From Nitrospirota bacterium (lineage in GTDB: Bacteria; Nitrospirota; Nitrospiria; SBBL01; JAADHI01), in contig JAJDBT010000039.1 in assembly GCA_029261215.1 (NCBI GenBank), forward strand, positions 1 through 63,038: 63,038 bases of DNA, in the 5' to 3' direction. Each line of letters begins with the position of its first letter. Position 1 is the stretch's first letter. This document shows, one piece after another, positions 35,156 to 45,744 of this stretch. A program made the translations under genes and the position numbers. The notes beneath the pieces are model-generated. The model saw only the letters and a list, made by a program, of their open reading frames with translations. It searched no databases and was not told the DNA's origin.

Positions 35156-35533
35156 GTGCAGTACTATATTCTGTTTAACACAACACTTGTGATTGCCAGT
35201 TGTTTTTTAAGCTGGATCGAACCCAAAATCTTTGTGATTGCCATGCGCGGTATCCAGATGATTGATGGCAAAATTGTACTCGTGCTCGGCATCATCGGGT
35301 TTGTCACGATCTGCTACGAACTCCTCCGCAGAAAAGAGCAGCTCTACTGGGTCTATGGTCTCACGGGCTTTATCATTTCCATTATCGCAGGCATGGAATT
35401 TTATAGCTTTTATCAAAACCAATATTCCGGAGGAGCAGGTATTTATCTCGCTGCGCTGGGCGGCGTTCAATTGACGGGCTCTTATGTCGTCGTCCTCTTT
35501 CAAGAAAGCAAACAAAAGGCTTCCAGGTCTTAG
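35156..35533 (+). CDS. Small four-helix membrane protein
   Basis: The frame opens at 35045, but the GTG at 35156 has GGAGG nine bases upstream and gives a cleaner N-terminus. The 125-residue product has four hydrophobic segments (YYILFNTTLVIASCFLSWI, IVLVLGIIGFVTICYELL, WVYGLTGFIISIIAGMEF, IYLAALGGVQLTGSYVVVLF) and a short basic tail. I recognise no family. It stands alone between the divergent ygfZ promoter and hslV, so no function can be read from context. Confidence 0.6.
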   Translation: MQYYILFNTTLVIASCFLSWIEPKIFVIAMRGIQMIDGKIVLVLGIIGFVTICYELLRRKEQLYWVYGLTGFIISIIAGMEFYSFYQNQYSGGAGIYLAALGGVQLTGSYVVVLFQESKQKASRS

Positions 35534-35731
35534 CCCGAGAGGAATCAAAGGGGCCTATTTCACACGCTTATTTTAATCTGCCCCCTTGTTTTATAGTCTT
35601 AAAATGTTTATTTACGGAAAACACGCGGATCAGAGGGTCTTTTTTGTTCATACAGACTTTCTAAACACGAGAAGAATTTCGTATTTTTATCCAGGCATGC
35701 AATAGAATCACCCAATGCAAAAAGGAGCAGC

Positions 35732-36259
35732 ATGATTCGTTCGACAACGATTATTTCAGTTCGCCACAATGGGCAGGTTGCAATGGCAGGAGACGGGCAG
35801 GTCACCTTGGGCGCAACCGTCTTAAAACACAACACCCGCAAAGTCCGAAAAATTCATAACAACTCCATCCTGACCGGATTTGCAGGCGCCACGGCGGATG
35901 CCTTTACCCTTTTTGAAAAATTTGAAGCAAAACTCGAACAATATAATGGCAACCTCACACGTGCCGCAGTCGAACTCGCAAAAGACTGGCGCACCGACCG
36001 CATGCTTCGGCGATTGGAAGCCCTGCTCGCGGTCTCCGACAAGGACCATTCGCTGATTATTTCAGGAACCGGAGATGTCATCGAACCTGAAAACGGGATT
36101 GTGGCGATCGGATCAGGCGGCCCCTATGCCCAGGCCGCAGCCACCGCACTCGTTACGCATACAGCGCTGGACGCACGAGACGTTGTCACAGCAGCCATGA
36201 AAATTGCCGCAGACATCTGCATCTATACCAACAATGAGGTTATTATTGAGGAACTCTGA
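35732..36259 (+). CDS. hslV: ATP-dependent protease subunit HslV
   Basis: HslV is the threonine protease of the HslUV (ClpYQ) complex. The protein has 175 residues and matches the E. coli enzyme along its length: [60 protein letters not shown], and [18 protein letters not shown]. The catalytic threonine is Thr5 ([14 protein letters not shown]), so a short four-residue N-terminus must be cleaved, whereas in E. coli the threonine is residue 2. AAAAAGGAGCAGC precedes the start. hslU follows 123 bases later. Confidence 0.97.
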   Translation: MIRSTTIISVRHNGQVAMAGDGQVTLGATVLKHNTRKVRKIHNNSILTGFAGATADAFTLFEKFEAKLEQYNGNLTRAAVELAKDWRTDRMLRRLEALLAVSDKDHSLIISGTGDVIEPENGIVAIGSGGPYAQAAATALVTHTALDARDVVTAAMKIAADICIYTNNEVIIEEL

Positions 36260-36382
36260 CAGCGTTTGTCTTTCATTCCACCCGTTCTATTTGTTCCAGA
36301 CAAAAGGAAAAAATTTCTTTTTTCTGGTCTTCTCATGTAGTATGCGTGGTTTTGATCAACAGGGTAGGGGAGCATTTAAGGC

Positions 36383-37765
36383 ATGATAGAGACTGAAGAA
36401 TATGAAAACCTGATTCCTCGTCGCATCGTCGAGGAACTCGACAAATATATCGTGGGTCAAAACGAGGCGAAACGCATGGTCGCCATTGCCCTTAGAAATC
36501 GCTGGAGACGGCAACGTCTCCCGGAAGAATTAAAAGACGAAGTCCTGCCCAAAAATATCATCATGATGGGACCTACAGGTGTGGGAAAGACTGAAATTTC
36601 GAGACGATTGGCCAAACTTTCCGGAGCACCCTTTATCAAAGTGGAAGCCTCCAAATTTACTGAAGTCGGTTACGTTGGGCGGGATGTTGAGTCCATGGTC
36701 AGAGATCTGGTTGAACTCTCCGTCAACATGGTCAAAGCCCAGCACAATATCACCGTTCAGGAGAAGGCCGTCAAACTCTCGGAAGATCGCCTTTTAGACC
36801 TATTACTTCCTCCTCCGGCACGATCGACACCCACAGGGGTCTACAGTGAATCCAAGGAAGCCCTCCCGCCCCCATCCGGCTCTTATGAGCAAAGCCGGGA
36901 AAAACTGAGAATGCAACTCAAAGAGGGAAAACTCGATAAACGAACGGTTGAACTGGACGTTCCGGATAAATCCACCCCGCCCATTGGCGTCATTTCAAAT
37001 GTGGGAATGGAAGATCTCGAAATGAACCTTCGAGACATGCTCGGCAATATGATGCCGGGCAAAAAGAAAAAACGCAGAGTCAAAATCCCCGAAGCCTTAA
37101 ATTTACTCAATCAGGAAGAAGCGGCAAAGCTCATCGACATGGATGAAGTCGTGCACCAAGCGGTGCGGCGTGTCGAAAATTCGGGCATTATCTTTTTGGA
37201 CGAGATCGACAAAATTGCAAGCCGGGAGAAAGGGCAAGGCCCCGATGTCTCACGCGAAGGCGTACAGCGAGACCTGCTTCCCATTGTCGAAGGTTCAACG
37301 GTCAATACCAAGTATGGCATGGTGAAAACCGACCATGTGCTCTTCATCGCAGCGGGCGCTTTTCACACCTCGAAACCTTCGGATCTCATTCCCGAATTAC
37401 AGGGGCGTTTTCCCATTCGCGTGGAACTCACTTCACTTGGAAAAGACGAGTTTGTCCGCATCTTGACCGAACCTAAAAATTCGCTCAAAAAACAATATGT
37501 AGGTCTGCTTGAGACCGAAGGCGTCGAATTGATTCTCACCGACGATGCCATAGAGGCCATCGCTGAAACAGCTGTTCTGGTTAACGAACGAGATGAAAAT
37601 ATCGGAGCGCGGCGGCTCTTCACCATTCTCGAACGATTGCTGGACAAAATCTCCTTTGACGCCCCGGAGCTGGAAGATAAAAAAGTCGTGATTGACGCCA
37701 AATATGTTGAAGAGCGCATGGACAAAGTGGCAAAAAACAGCGACCTCTCTCGCTACATACTGTAA
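36383..37765 (+). CDS. hslU: ATPase subunit HslU
   Basis: HslU is the AAA+ unfoldase that feeds substrates to HslV. The 460-residue protein has the N-terminal [20 protein letters not shown], Walker A in [15 protein letters not shown], Walker B in [15 protein letters not shown], and the C-terminal tail ending DLSRYIL, which inserts into HslV to activate it. The inserted I-domain spans roughly residues 110-235. argB starts 5 bases after the stop, an arrangement shared with several deltaproteobacteria and Nitrospirota. Confidence 0.98.
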   Translation: MIETEEYENLIPRRIVEELDKYIVGQNEAKRMVAIALRNRWRRQRLPEELKDEVLPKNIIMMGPTGVGKTEISRRLAKLSGAPFIKVEASKFTEVGYVGRDVESMVRDLVELSVNMVKAQHNITVQEKAVKLSEDRLLDLLLPPPARSTPTGVYSESKEALPPPSGSYEQSREKLRMQLKEGKLDKRTVELDVPDKSTPPIGVISNVGMEDLEMNLRDMLGNMMPGKKKKRRVKIPEALNLLNQEEAAKLIDMDEVVHQAVRRVENSGIIFLDEIDKIASREKGQGPDVSREGVQRDLLPIVEGSTVNTKYGMVKTDHVLFIAAGAFHTSKPSDLIPELQGRFPIRVELTSLGKDEFVRILTEPKNSLKKQYVGLLETEGVELILTDDAIEAIAETAVLVNERDENIGARRLFTILERLLDKISFDAPELEDKKVVIDAKYVEERMDKVAKNSDLSRYIL

Positions 37766-37770
37766 GTACG

Positions 37771-38646
37771 ATGGAATTTGAGGCAATGACACCAAGCGAT
37801 TTACTCAATAAAAAAGCCGAAGTCCTCATCGAAGCCTTGCCCTATATCCAGGCTTTTTATGGCAAAACCATCGTTATAAAATATGGCGGCGCGGCGATGA
37901 TTGACCCGGATTTAAAACGCCAGTTTGCCCAGGATGTTGTTTTGATGAAATATGTGGGCATGCATCCCGTCATCGTGCACGGAGGTGGACCTCAAATTTC
38001 AGGCATGATGAAACGACTCGGCATGGAGCCGAAGTTTGTTGAAGGCGTTCGCGTGACCGACCCCGAAACCATGTCAATCGTCGAAATGGTTCTCGCAGGG
38101 ACGATCAATAAAGAAATTATTACCCTCATTCACCAAATGGGGGGCAAGGGCGTTGGACTGACAGGAAAAGACGGGCGATTGATTAAAGCCAAACGGCTCG
38201 TTGAAGATAAAGAGTCGATCAATCATGTCGGAGAGGTGGATTCGGTTGACCCTGAGATCTTAAGAACATTGGACGAGGGACGTTTTATCCCTGTGATTTC
38301 CCCGATCGGAGCAGATGAAACAGGGAAAACCTACAACATCAACGCGGATCTAGTGGCAGGAAGCCTCGCCGCCGCCCTTTCTGCTGAAAAGCTCTTGATT
38401 CTGACGGACGTCCCCGGCATCCTGGACGAAAAGGGCACCCTTATTCCCACCCTCTCTAAAAAGAAAGTCGAGCAATTGATTCAGGACGGCGTGGTGCGGG
38501 GCGGTATGATGCCCAAAGTCAAAGCGGCACTTTCCGCCGTAGAAGAGGGCGTCCGAAAATCTCACATCATTGATGGCCGCGTTCCCCACGCCCTGTTGCT
38601 CGAAATATTCACCGATCAAGGGGTTGGAACAGAAATCGTTGCTTAA
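37771..38646 (+). CDS. argB: Acetylglutamate kinase
   Basis: ArgB phosphorylates N-acetylglutamate in arginine synthesis. The 291-residue protein has the amino-acid-kinase motifs [56 protein letters not shown] and [18 protein letters not shown]. An N-terminal helix ([19 protein letters not shown]) precedes the kinase core; such a helix is found in hexameric, arginine-inhibited forms, so feedback inhibition is plausible. Start could be ATG 37771 or ATG 37786. It ends 9 bases from the convergent FGE-type lipoprotein gene. Confidence 0.97.
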   Translation: MEFEAMTPSDLLNKKAEVLIEALPYIQAFYGKTIVIKYGGAAMIDPDLKRQFAQDVVLMKYVGMHPVIVHGGGPQISGMMKRLGMEPKFVEGVRVTDPETMSIVEMVLAGTINKEIITLIHQMGGKGVGLTGKDGRLIKAKRLVEDKESINHVGEVDSVDPEILRTLDEGRFIPVISPIGADETGKTYNINADLVAGSLAAALSAEKLLILTDVPGILDEKGTLIPTLSKKKVEQLIQDGVVRGGMMPKVKAALSAVEEGVRKSHIIDGRVPHALLLEIFTDQGVGTEIVA

Positions 38647-38655
38647 AAATAGGAC

Positions 38656-39471
38656 TCAGGGGGATTTTGCACAGCGGAACCCAAGGTCCGAAAACGCTTG
38701 TTCCGGCTTGATCGACGAACGATAGGACGTGCGATAGAAAAGGGGAAGGACATAATGTCCTACGCGTCCTCCGCCACCACCGCGAAAGACTTTCTGCTTT
38801 TCACCAAATAATTCGGATTGATAGGTCGCATTAGGATAGGGCTTGTACCAGTCACCTGTCCACTCCCAAACATTACCGGCCATATCCATTACCCCATAAG
38901 GGCTACTGCCTTCTTTAAATGTTCCGACTGGCGCGATATCGCCTGAAGTGGCTTTGTCCGTGTTTTCTTTAATCTTTTCAAAATCATTTCCCCAGGGAAA
39001 TTCCCGGCCATCCTCGCCACGAGCAGCTTTTTCCCATTCCGCTTCTGTCGGCAGCCGTTTCCCGGCCCAGGAACAGTAACGGTCGGCTTCAAACCAATTA
39101 ATATTCGACACAGGGTAATTTTCCGCACCCGGCGGAACGGAGCGATCTACAAAATAAGACGGGGCCCGCCAATCCGTCGCATCGATAAATTGTTTATATT
39201 CAGCATTCGTTATTTCGAATTGGTCGATATAGAAAAAAGGCAGGGTCATTTCATGCTGGGGATACTCATCTTTATACCAGGGCTTTTTACTCCCCAGTTC
39301 TTTTGCCTGTTGAAATTCGTCAAGCTTATTACTCCCGCGGATAAACCGTCCTGCGGGAACAGGAAGCATATTGCGAAAAGGCACCGGCCTCAGCGCCTTT
39401 GATGAACAACTCACAAGGGAGAGGCTTACGATCAGGACATGAACACACAGAACCGAGGTACGTATTTTCAT
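38656..39471 (-). CDS. FGE-sulfatase-fold (SUMF1-type) lipoprotein, copy 1
   Basis: The start at 39471 gives a lipoprotein signal (VLIVSLSLVSCSSK) with the lipidated cysteine at residue 21; the frame stays open 13 codons further up. The 271-residue product then has the formylglycine-enzyme-like fold: VPAGRFIRGSNK, PFFYIDQFEITNAEYKQFID, WAGKRLPTEAEWEKAARGED, GNVWEWTGDWYKPYPNATYQ and LGFRCAKSP. The copper-binding cysteine pair of true formylglycine enzymes is not seen; the usual RGGSW-type segment reads FRGGGGGRVGHY. It is therefore probably a binding or structural paralogue. A second copy follows upstream at 39645. Confidence 0.85.
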   Translation of the reverse strand: MKIRTSVLCVHVLIVSLSLVSCSSKALRPVPFRNMLPVPAGRFIRGSNKLDEFQQAKELGSKKPWYKDEYPQHEMTLPFFYIDQFEITNAEYKQFIDATDWRAPSYFVDRSVPPGAENYPVSNINWFEADRYCSWAGKRLPTEAEWEKAARGEDGREFPWGNDFEKIKENTDKATSGDIAPVGTFKEGSSPYGVMDMAGNVWEWTGDWYKPYPNATYQSELFGEKQKVFRGGGGGRVGHYVLPLFYRTSYRSSIKPEQAFSDLGFRCAKSP

Positions 39472-39644
39472 AGTGAAATGTATCGTAGGAAGGGGCTGTA
39501 TATCCGTCAAGGAAAAAACAGGAACTAATTGAAAAATTACATTAAATACTAATTAACAACAAAACTATTGGGCTTGAATTTTTGAAAATTAGGAAATTTT
39601 CCTGAAAGGCATTCTGTCTTTATTTAAGATGAAAAACAAAACAA

Positions 39645-40463
39645 TTACGGGGATTTCACGCAACGAAAGCCTAAATCGGCATAGGCTTCTTCAGGAACAA
39701 GCGAGGAGCGATAGGCCGCCCGATAAAAAAGAGGTAAAGAATAATGACCGACACCGCCCCAGCCACCGCCACGAAACACTTTTTGTTTCTCGCCATACAG
39801 GTCATTTTGATAGGTTCCTTCAGGGTAGGGTTGGTACCAGTCTGCCGTCCACTCCCACACGTTGCCCGATAAATCGTAAACGCCGTAAGGACTCACACCG
39901 TCTTTAAAAGACCCGACAGGTGCGACATCACCAAGACCTGAATCTCCTGCATTCAGCTTTTTTTTATCGTAATCATTGCCCCAGGGAAATTCCCGGCCAT
40001 CCGTACCCCGGGCCGCTTTTTCCCACTCCGCTTCGGTCGGAAGACGTTTCCCCTGCCATTCACAATACCGCGCGGCTTCGTACCAGTTAATATCTGTCAC
40101 CGGATACCCTTCACGTCCGGGCGGCACCCCCCGTCCAAAAAAATAAACGGGCGGACGAGAGCGGGTATTGTCGATAAAAAGCTTGTACTCCGCATTTGTC
40201 ACTTCATACCGGTCGATATAAAAGAGAGGAAGATCATGTTCGTGCTGAGGATGTTCGTCAAGATACCAGGGTTTGAGCGTACCTAATTCATTACCTTGTT
40301 GATGCTCATCCACCTTGTCACTGCCGCGAATAAATTTCCCGGCGGGAATCGCCACCATGCCCGGCGGAGGAGGCTCTATCGGAACCCTCAAAAAACAACT
40401 CGAAAGGAGCAAGCCTGCAAAAACAATGAATCCTGAGAAAAGGGGCGTACGTTTCAAAATCAT
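39645..40463 (-). CDS. FGE-sulfatase-fold (SUMF1-type) lipoprotein, copy 2
   Basis: The start at 40463 gives FIVFAGLLLSSCFLR, a lipobox with the cysteine at residue 22. The 272-residue protein is collinear with copy 1 and shares long segments (RLPTEAEWEKAARG, DGREFPWGND, EKQKVFRGGG, LPLFYR), so the two arose by tandem duplication. Here the segment reads FRGGGWGGVGHY, closer to the family norm than copy 1. Catalytic cysteines are again absent. About 170 bases separate the two copies, so each may have its own promoter. Role unknown; an envelope-located sensor or enzyme partner is possible. Confidence 0.85.
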   Translation of the reverse strand: MILKRTPLFSGFIVFAGLLLSSCFLRVPIEPPPPGMVAIPAGKFIRGSDKVDEHQQGNELGTLKPWYLDEHPQHEHDLPLFYIDRYEVTNAEYKLFIDNTRSRPPVYFFGRGVPPGREGYPVTDINWYEAARYCEWQGKRLPTEAEWEKAARGTDGREFPWGNDYDKKKLNAGDSGLGDVAPVGSFKDGVSPYGVYDLSGNVWEWTADWYQPYPEGTYQNDLYGEKQKVFRGGGWGGVGHYSLPLFYRAAYRSSLVPEEAYADLGFRCVKSP

Positions 40464-40590
40464 CCGGCCATCATAATCGCTCAAGTTCTGCGGGTCAAGA
40501 GGCTGTTTTCAGCTATTCGAATTTCGAATATGGATTGCTTCTCTGCGTTTCTATTTTTGAAGCAAAAACCTAGAGCAGCGCCGACCTTCC

Positions 40591-41634
40591 CTAAAAATAA
40601 TAGGCGATTGAAAAGCTGAACCGTTGTTCATTAAAGGCAACAAAGGGGTCGGAAGAACGTGTCCAGATTTTTTCAATTTGGGCAGCCAAATTGATTTTGG
40701 AATAGGGCTTATAAACGGCTTCGATAAAAAACAAATGATTCTGATCCCTCCGTCCATGGTGAATGCGGTCGTCTTCATCCGCAGTAAATCGTTTATCACG
40801 CACACGGTATCTGGATCGAAGCTGCGCTTTAGGTGAAAAGCGGTAATGGGTCTGTACTGAAAAAACCGTGGCGCGAAAGGAGATATCATCCCCACGCGTA
40901 CAAAGGGCGACCAAACAGGTAAAGCCCTCATCATTTAATAGGTCCCGGCACGCCCGTAACAGTGCTTCCGACAATACAGGGCATCTAAAAAAAATGGTGC
41001 CGCCCGCTGCGCGTCCGCGCTCAAAAGCCAGGTCAGCCGAAAAGGTCCATCGCGTGTCAAGGATATAAAAAAGGGAGGGGCCCAATGCAACAATCTTTGA
41101 GTCCTTCGTATCAAAAACCGCATTATAGTCCAGTCGCGTCCATGAGACGAAAACGCCCATTTCCCCCCACGGCATTTCCCGATCAATAAATAGGTTAAAG
41201 CCCTGGGAGGCGAGTTCAAAAGGCGTAGCGTCTGCGTCTTCCTTATCCAGGGGCGCCGAGGGTGAAAAATTTAAAAAGGCACTGCCATAGTACTTTTCAG
41301 AAAGCGGCGCGGAGATTCCGAGCTCATAAAAATTGTTGTTTAATGATGTATTCTTACGATACCGATTCAATACAGCCAGTGCGCTAAAAACTGCTTCACC
41401 CGATTGCATATTCAAAAAGAGGCTGGATTCCCAGATGGTATCTGAAGATTTGTTGTCCTTTTCTTGCAAAATATTGTCGTCAAACACCAGGCCGGTTTCG
41501 ATTTTCCCCGACCAGGCGGGCTGGGCTCCATCTTCCAGAAAAAAGTCGTCACCCGCTCCAAACACAGGGGGAAATATCGAGATCATTACCATAAAAATCA
41601 CGACACAGAGACAAAGACACTTTTTCAAAAACAA
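40591..41634 (-). CDS. Outer-membrane beta-barrel protein
   Basis: The 347-residue protein has a Sec signal peptide (VIFMVMISIFPPVFGAG) followed by alternating amphipathic strands rich in aromatic residues. It ends with RFSFSIAYYF, the terminal phenylalanine motif recognised by the BAM complex. A possible disulphide loop lies at about residues 230-256, with four cysteines (FFRCPVLSEALLRACRDLL, then FTCLVALCTRGD). The pattern recalls surface beta-barrels of the 'outer membrane beta-barrel' group without a sharper assignment. It lies between glgA and the FGE lipoproteins on the same strand. Confidence 0.75.
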   Translation of the reverse strand: MFLKKCLCLCVVIFMVMISIFPPVFGAGDDFFLEDGAQPAWSGKIETGLVFDDNILQEKDNKSSDTIWESSLFLNMQSGEAVFSALAVLNRYRKNTSLNNNFYELGISAPLSEKYYGSAFLNFSPSAPLDKEDADATPFELASQGFNLFIDREMPWGEMGVFVSWTRLDYNAVFDTKDSKIVALGPSLFYILDTRWTFSADLAFERGRAAGGTIFFRCPVLSEALLRACRDLLNDEGFTCLVALCTRGDDISFRATVFSVQTHYRFSPKAQLRSRYRVRDKRFTADEDDRIHHGRRDQNHLFFIEAVYKPYSKINLAAQIEKIWTRSSDPFVAFNEQRFSFSIAYYF

Positions 41635-41700
41635 CTCCTGGAGAGAGAAGAGACAGAGACGATCAGGAAACGGCGGGAAAACTTCTGAATCACGAACAGG

Positions 41701-43386
41701 TCATTTTTGTTTTGAGCCGGGTAATATCGGCACTGTTTTTTCCAGGATGTTTGTGTAGAGCGGAAGATACTGCTGTTCCAGAACTTTTTCCCAGGTAAAC
41801 TGATCGTGGATGGTGTTGATGGCTTTCTGCTGAATGGCCCTCAGCTGTTTTTTCCCGGCCGTTCGATACACCTTCATCGCACGTTTCACCGCAAGCAATA
41901 AAGCGTCTGCCCCTCCGAGATAAGAAAAGCCTGTTTGGCCGTCCACTGTTTTCACCAGACCACCCACCTGATGCACGATAGGGACATTGCCGTTCAACTG
42001 TGCGATAAAGTCGGTCAGTCCACACGGCTCATATTGAGAGGGGATCAGGAAAAAATCCCCGGAGGCAAAAATCCGCTTGGCGCTTTCTTCGCTAAATCCA
42101 TCGATAAAACAGACCCGCCCTTTGAATTGCTGCGCCAAGGCGATAAATTGCTTCACAATCTCCGGATCGCCGCTTCCCAAACCCCACAGACTGAAGTCTT
42201 TGTCTTCTTTTAACAAGGTTTCCATCACCTTAAACAAACCATCAAAACCCTTTTGAGACGTCAAACGGCCGACAAAGGTGAAGAGCGGGTCTTCCGCTTT
42301 ATACCTGAGTCCACCATATTTCCGGGCGTCATTCGTTGTTGTGAAGTTTTCGAGTGCTTCAATCGACTTTCTCTTGCAGGTTTCCTTGCCTTCCCAATCG
42401 TCTTTTTCAGGATAAAATGGATGCGGTAAACCTTCGCGCGAGGCATTCCCCGGATTATTCGAGGCAACATCAATGCCATTGGTCATTCCGATCAAATCGA
42501 TACCCAGCCCTGTATAACGATGTCCCAGCCAGCCTGTTTTTGCATCCAGCCCGGTTTCCCGCAACTCTCTTGCATAATTTTCACTCACTGTATTCACGGC
42601 CGTACCAAAAATGCCGCCGGCCAACAGGGGATCAAAAGCCCCTTCCAGGATGCACGGCGCAATCAGCGTATCGGCCTCTGATTTCGGGAGACCACAAATC
42701 GATTGGGCATAGTCCAGACCTTTTGTCTCCTGATGATAGCCCAGACCTGCATTGTGGATGGTCAGCAGGGTGGGCAAATGCGCAAGCGCGGGCGAATACC
42801 CCTCATCAGAGTATTGCGCGATCAAAGGAAATAGTGCCGCGTGGCCGTCATGGCAATGTACGATATCGGGCCGCCACGAAACTTTGCCTAAAATCATCAA
42901 TGCAGACTTCACCAGTAAGACATTTTGCGCAAAAGCATCTGCGTAACCCTGCCCTTCTAAAGCAGGTTGACCCACAGCATCCGCCTCAGCTTTGGTATAT
43001 TGGTAGATGCCCTGTCTGGGGATTTTTTGTTCCGGCCGTTCAGCGAGGTATTGAAAGGGATCTGCCTTGATAAGATACAGGGTCAGGTTTACGGCGATTT
43101 TGCAGGTAGAAACCAGCACCGTTTCCGGGTGTTCATAACTGCCATAATTCATCGGAATGACAAAAGAGGCATAACGACGGGATCGTAAGTGATGACGGGC
43201 AAGATAGTCATCCACTTTCCGATAATGCGGCAGAAGCATCTCCGTTGCAATGCCCATCTCCGCTGTGGCCTTGCAAAGCCCCCAGGTCACATCTTTAATG
43301 CCTCCCGCACCCGCAATGGCCCCAAATTCTCGCGCAATGTGCACCACGCGGCGTATCTTTTGATTTTGAGAACGAATGCTCACCAT
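41701..43386 (-). CDS. glgA: Glycogen/starch synthase (GT5 family)
   Basis: The 561-residue protein has a GT5 N-terminal domain with an atypical nucleotide-loop start (REFGAIAGAGGIKDVTWGL, where most enzymes have KVGGLGDV) and VHCHDGHAALFPLIAQYSDE. The C-terminal GT-B domain contains FTFVGRLTSQKGFDGLFKVM and FFLIPSQYEPCGLTDFIAQL. These features fit the GT5 family; the variant loop recalls the longer archaeal/Thermotoga-type synthases, a recollection rather than a search. The enzyme probably extends alpha-1,4-glucan from ADP- or UDP-glucose. A glucan phosphorylase is encoded 5 kb away at 48002, but no branching enzyme or glgC is in the window. Confidence 0.88.
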   Translation of the reverse strand: MVSIRSQNQKIRRVVHIAREFGAIAGAGGIKDVTWGLCKATAEMGIATEMLLPHYRKVDDYLARHHLRSRRYASFVIPMNYGSYEHPETVLVSTCKIAVNLTLYLIKADPFQYLAERPEQKIPRQGIYQYTKAEADAVGQPALEGQGYADAFAQNVLLVKSALMILGKVSWRPDIVHCHDGHAALFPLIAQYSDEGYSPALAHLPTLLTIHNAGLGYHQETKGLDYAQSICGLPKSEADTLIAPCILEGAFDPLLAGGIFGTAVNTVSENYARELRETGLDAKTGWLGHRYTGLGIDLIGMTNGIDVASNNPGNASREGLPHPFYPEKDDWEGKETCKRKSIEALENFTTTNDARKYGGLRYKAEDPLFTFVGRLTSQKGFDGLFKVMETLLKEDKDFSLWGLGSGDPEIVKQFIALAQQFKGRVCFIDGFSEESAKRIFASGDFFLIPSQYEPCGLTDFIAQLNGNVPIVHQVGGLVKTVDGQTGFSYLGGADALLLAVKRAMKVYRTAGKKQLRAIQQKAINTIHDQFTWEKVLEQQYLPLYTNILEKTVPILPGSKQK

Positions 43387-43479
43387 TAAAACGATCTGCT
43401 TTACATTGAAGTACTGCGGGCTAAAACAAGCTCAACACGATCCCACTTTTTTCATTCCATGAGAATATCATCACAAACG

Positions 43480-43836
43480 CTATTTTCCTCGGCATTCCGC
43501 TTTAAAGGCAAGAAATGCCAGCACGTCGAGTCGGGCATCTTCAAGCTCCGGGTGCTTACGGATGTATCCTGTCAGTGTTTCCTCAAATTGGGCTGGCCCC
43601 ATGAGTTCGATACATTTTGACAACCAGGGGACAATTGCATTCTCATCCGCCATCGGCCGGATGATCGACATGCCGTGAACAAATCCATTCACATAAAAAG
43701 TCCGAACCGGGGATTCCAGTTTAAGATAGTTTCGCCCTGAAAAATCATCGTCATTCGCCGCGAGCACCACACGAGCTCCCCCGCCTGTAAATAAAATAAA
43801 GACCATCCAAAAGAGAAAAAAGCGAGCAATGTTCAT
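43480..43836 (-). CDS. Secreted Rap1a/Tai-like protein
   Basis: From the ATG at 43836 the protein has 118 residues and a signal peptide (ARFFLFWMVFILFTGG, then ARVVLA). The mature part has the pattern of Rap1a/Tai immunity-like proteins: TFYVNGFVHGMSII, then a cysteine-bearing helix (LSKCIELMGPAQFEETLTGY), RKHPELEDARLDVLAFLAF and a final cysteine. Family members include periplasmic immunity proteins of Serratia, but most have no known partner, and no toxin gene is adjacent here. It lies 5 bases outside the trpS 3' end, so transcription from trpS is likely. Confidence 0.6.
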   Translation of the reverse strand: MNIARFFLFWMVFILFTGGGARVVLAANDDDFSGRNYLKLESPVRTFYVNGFVHGMSIIRPMADENAIVPWLSKCIELMGPAQFEETLTGYIRKHPELEDARLDVLAFLAFKAECRGK

Positions 43837-43883
43837 AAAATGCATTTCCTTATCTAAGATCCTAAAGAATGATGTCATCTGAA

Positions 43884-44897
<1,014 letters not shown>

Positions 44898-44948
44898 TTA
44901 AGAGTGCGTCCTTTCCATCTGTGTCATTTTACATAAAAAAGCGGCTTC

Positions 44949-44977
44949 ATTATGGCGGCAGACTCTTAGGCTGTCAA
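44949..44977 (-). promoter_or_regulatory. Sigma70-type promoter for trpS
   Basis: On the minus strand TTGACA and CATAAT are 17 bases apart, with the -10 box about 55 bases before the trpS start. It faces away from the promoter at 45050-45078. Confidence 0.75.
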
Positions 44978-45011
44978 GCGACAACCCATCACGGTGCGCC
45001 CATTCAGAACA

Positions 45012-45044
45012 ACCTTGCAATACCCGCAATTTACCTTGCAATAC
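45012..45044. repeat. 12-bp direct repeat, two copies 21 bp apart
   Basis: ACCTTGCAATAC occurs at 45012-45023 and again at 45033-45044, an exact match. The 21-base period is two turns of B-DNA, so both copies face the same side of the helix. They end 5 bases before the -35 box of the DUF4864 promoter and could be activator sites. Confidence 0.6.
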
Positions 45045-45049
45045 GCCAA

Positions 45050-45078
45050 TTGAAGACCTTGATCGATTGGCGTATAAT
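45050..45078 (+). promoter_or_regulatory. Promoter for the DUF4864 gene, overlapped by an inverted repeat
   Basis: TTGAAG and TATAAT have a 17-base spacer, with a perfect -10 box about 37 bases before the gene. An inverted repeat, CGCCAAT (45044-45050) and ATTGGCG (45066-45072), straddles the -35 box and the spacer, a typical operator position. Confidence 0.65.
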
Positions 45079-45114
45079 GAGGACTGACTCAACCGGGTTT
45101 CATGGAAACGACTG

Positions 45115-45585
45115 ATGCGCATGCAAGATTTCAGAGCACCGGGTTCTTCTGCAAAAAAAGCCGCCCCTGGCGCGCTGGCCATCTACTTTATTTCCGTTGT
45201 TCTACTTGTTTTTTTATCTGCCTCACCTGCGAAATCCGATACCGTCACGCAGGAAATTCAGTCACTCATTCAGCAACAGCTACAGGCCTTTAATGAGGAT
45301 GATTATTTTTCTGCCTATCAATATGCATCGAGACACATTCAAACCGAATTCACGCTGACCGAGTTTGAGATGATGGTTCGCGTGGGGTATCCTCACATTG
45401 CAAAATCACAAAAATCATCCTTTGAAAAAATAGAAGTTTCCAAAACAGGAGACAGCGCAATCGCCATTGTCCATGTCACCGGAAAAACCCACGTCACGGT
45501 AATTGCCCGCTATCAGCTGGTCTATGAAGAGGGGAGCTGGCGGAACAACGGCGTCATGATTTTAGACCAAAACACGCCCATTTAA
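45115..45585 (+). CDS. DUF4864 secreted protein
   Basis: The 156-residue product has a Sec signal peptide or membrane anchor at about residues 20-40 (LAIYFISVVLLVFLSASPAK). The mature part has the DUF4864 pattern: EIQSLIQQQLQAFNEDDYFS, YQYASRHIQTEFTLTEFEMM, VRVGYPHIAKSQKSSF, and a final LVYEEGSWRNNGVMILDQN. The fold resembles NTF2-like proteins, and the role is unknown. The start is ATG 45115 or 45121. The region upstream has an unusually elaborate promoter, with direct repeats and an operator-like palindrome, so its expression is probably regulated. Confidence 0.8.
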   Translation: MRMQDFRAPGSSAKKAAPGALAIYFISVVLLVFLSASPAKSDTVTQEIQSLIQQQLQAFNEDDYFSAYQYASRHIQTEFTLTEFEMMVRVGYPHIAKSQKSSFEKIEVSKTGDSAIAIVHVTGKTHVTVIARYQLVYEEGSWRNNGVMILDQNTPI

Positions 45586-45661
45586 AATACCCCAAAAAGT
45601 CACCCAACTGAATAATCAATGAACGGCTTTTCATCTTTCATTTTTTACATGAAGACCTTTC

Positions 45662-45690
45662 TTGACAATCATTTCTGCACGTCCTACGAT
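45662..45690 (+). promoter_or_regulatory. Sigma70-type promoter for the Rel/SpoT gene
   Basis: A perfect TTGACA is followed after 17 bases by TACGAT, about 55 bases before the gene's ATG. Confidence 0.7.
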
Positions 45691-45744
45691 TAAAGAGTGG
45701 GTGGTTTTTCAGCTTATTTTAAGATGAAGAAATAAGAGAGACGG

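Noticed and set aside
42354-43070. 238-residue plus-strand frame opposite the glycogen synthase gene
   Set aside because: It lies wholly inside the antisense of a clear GT5 gene, has no family resemblance, and reflects codon bias of the real strand.
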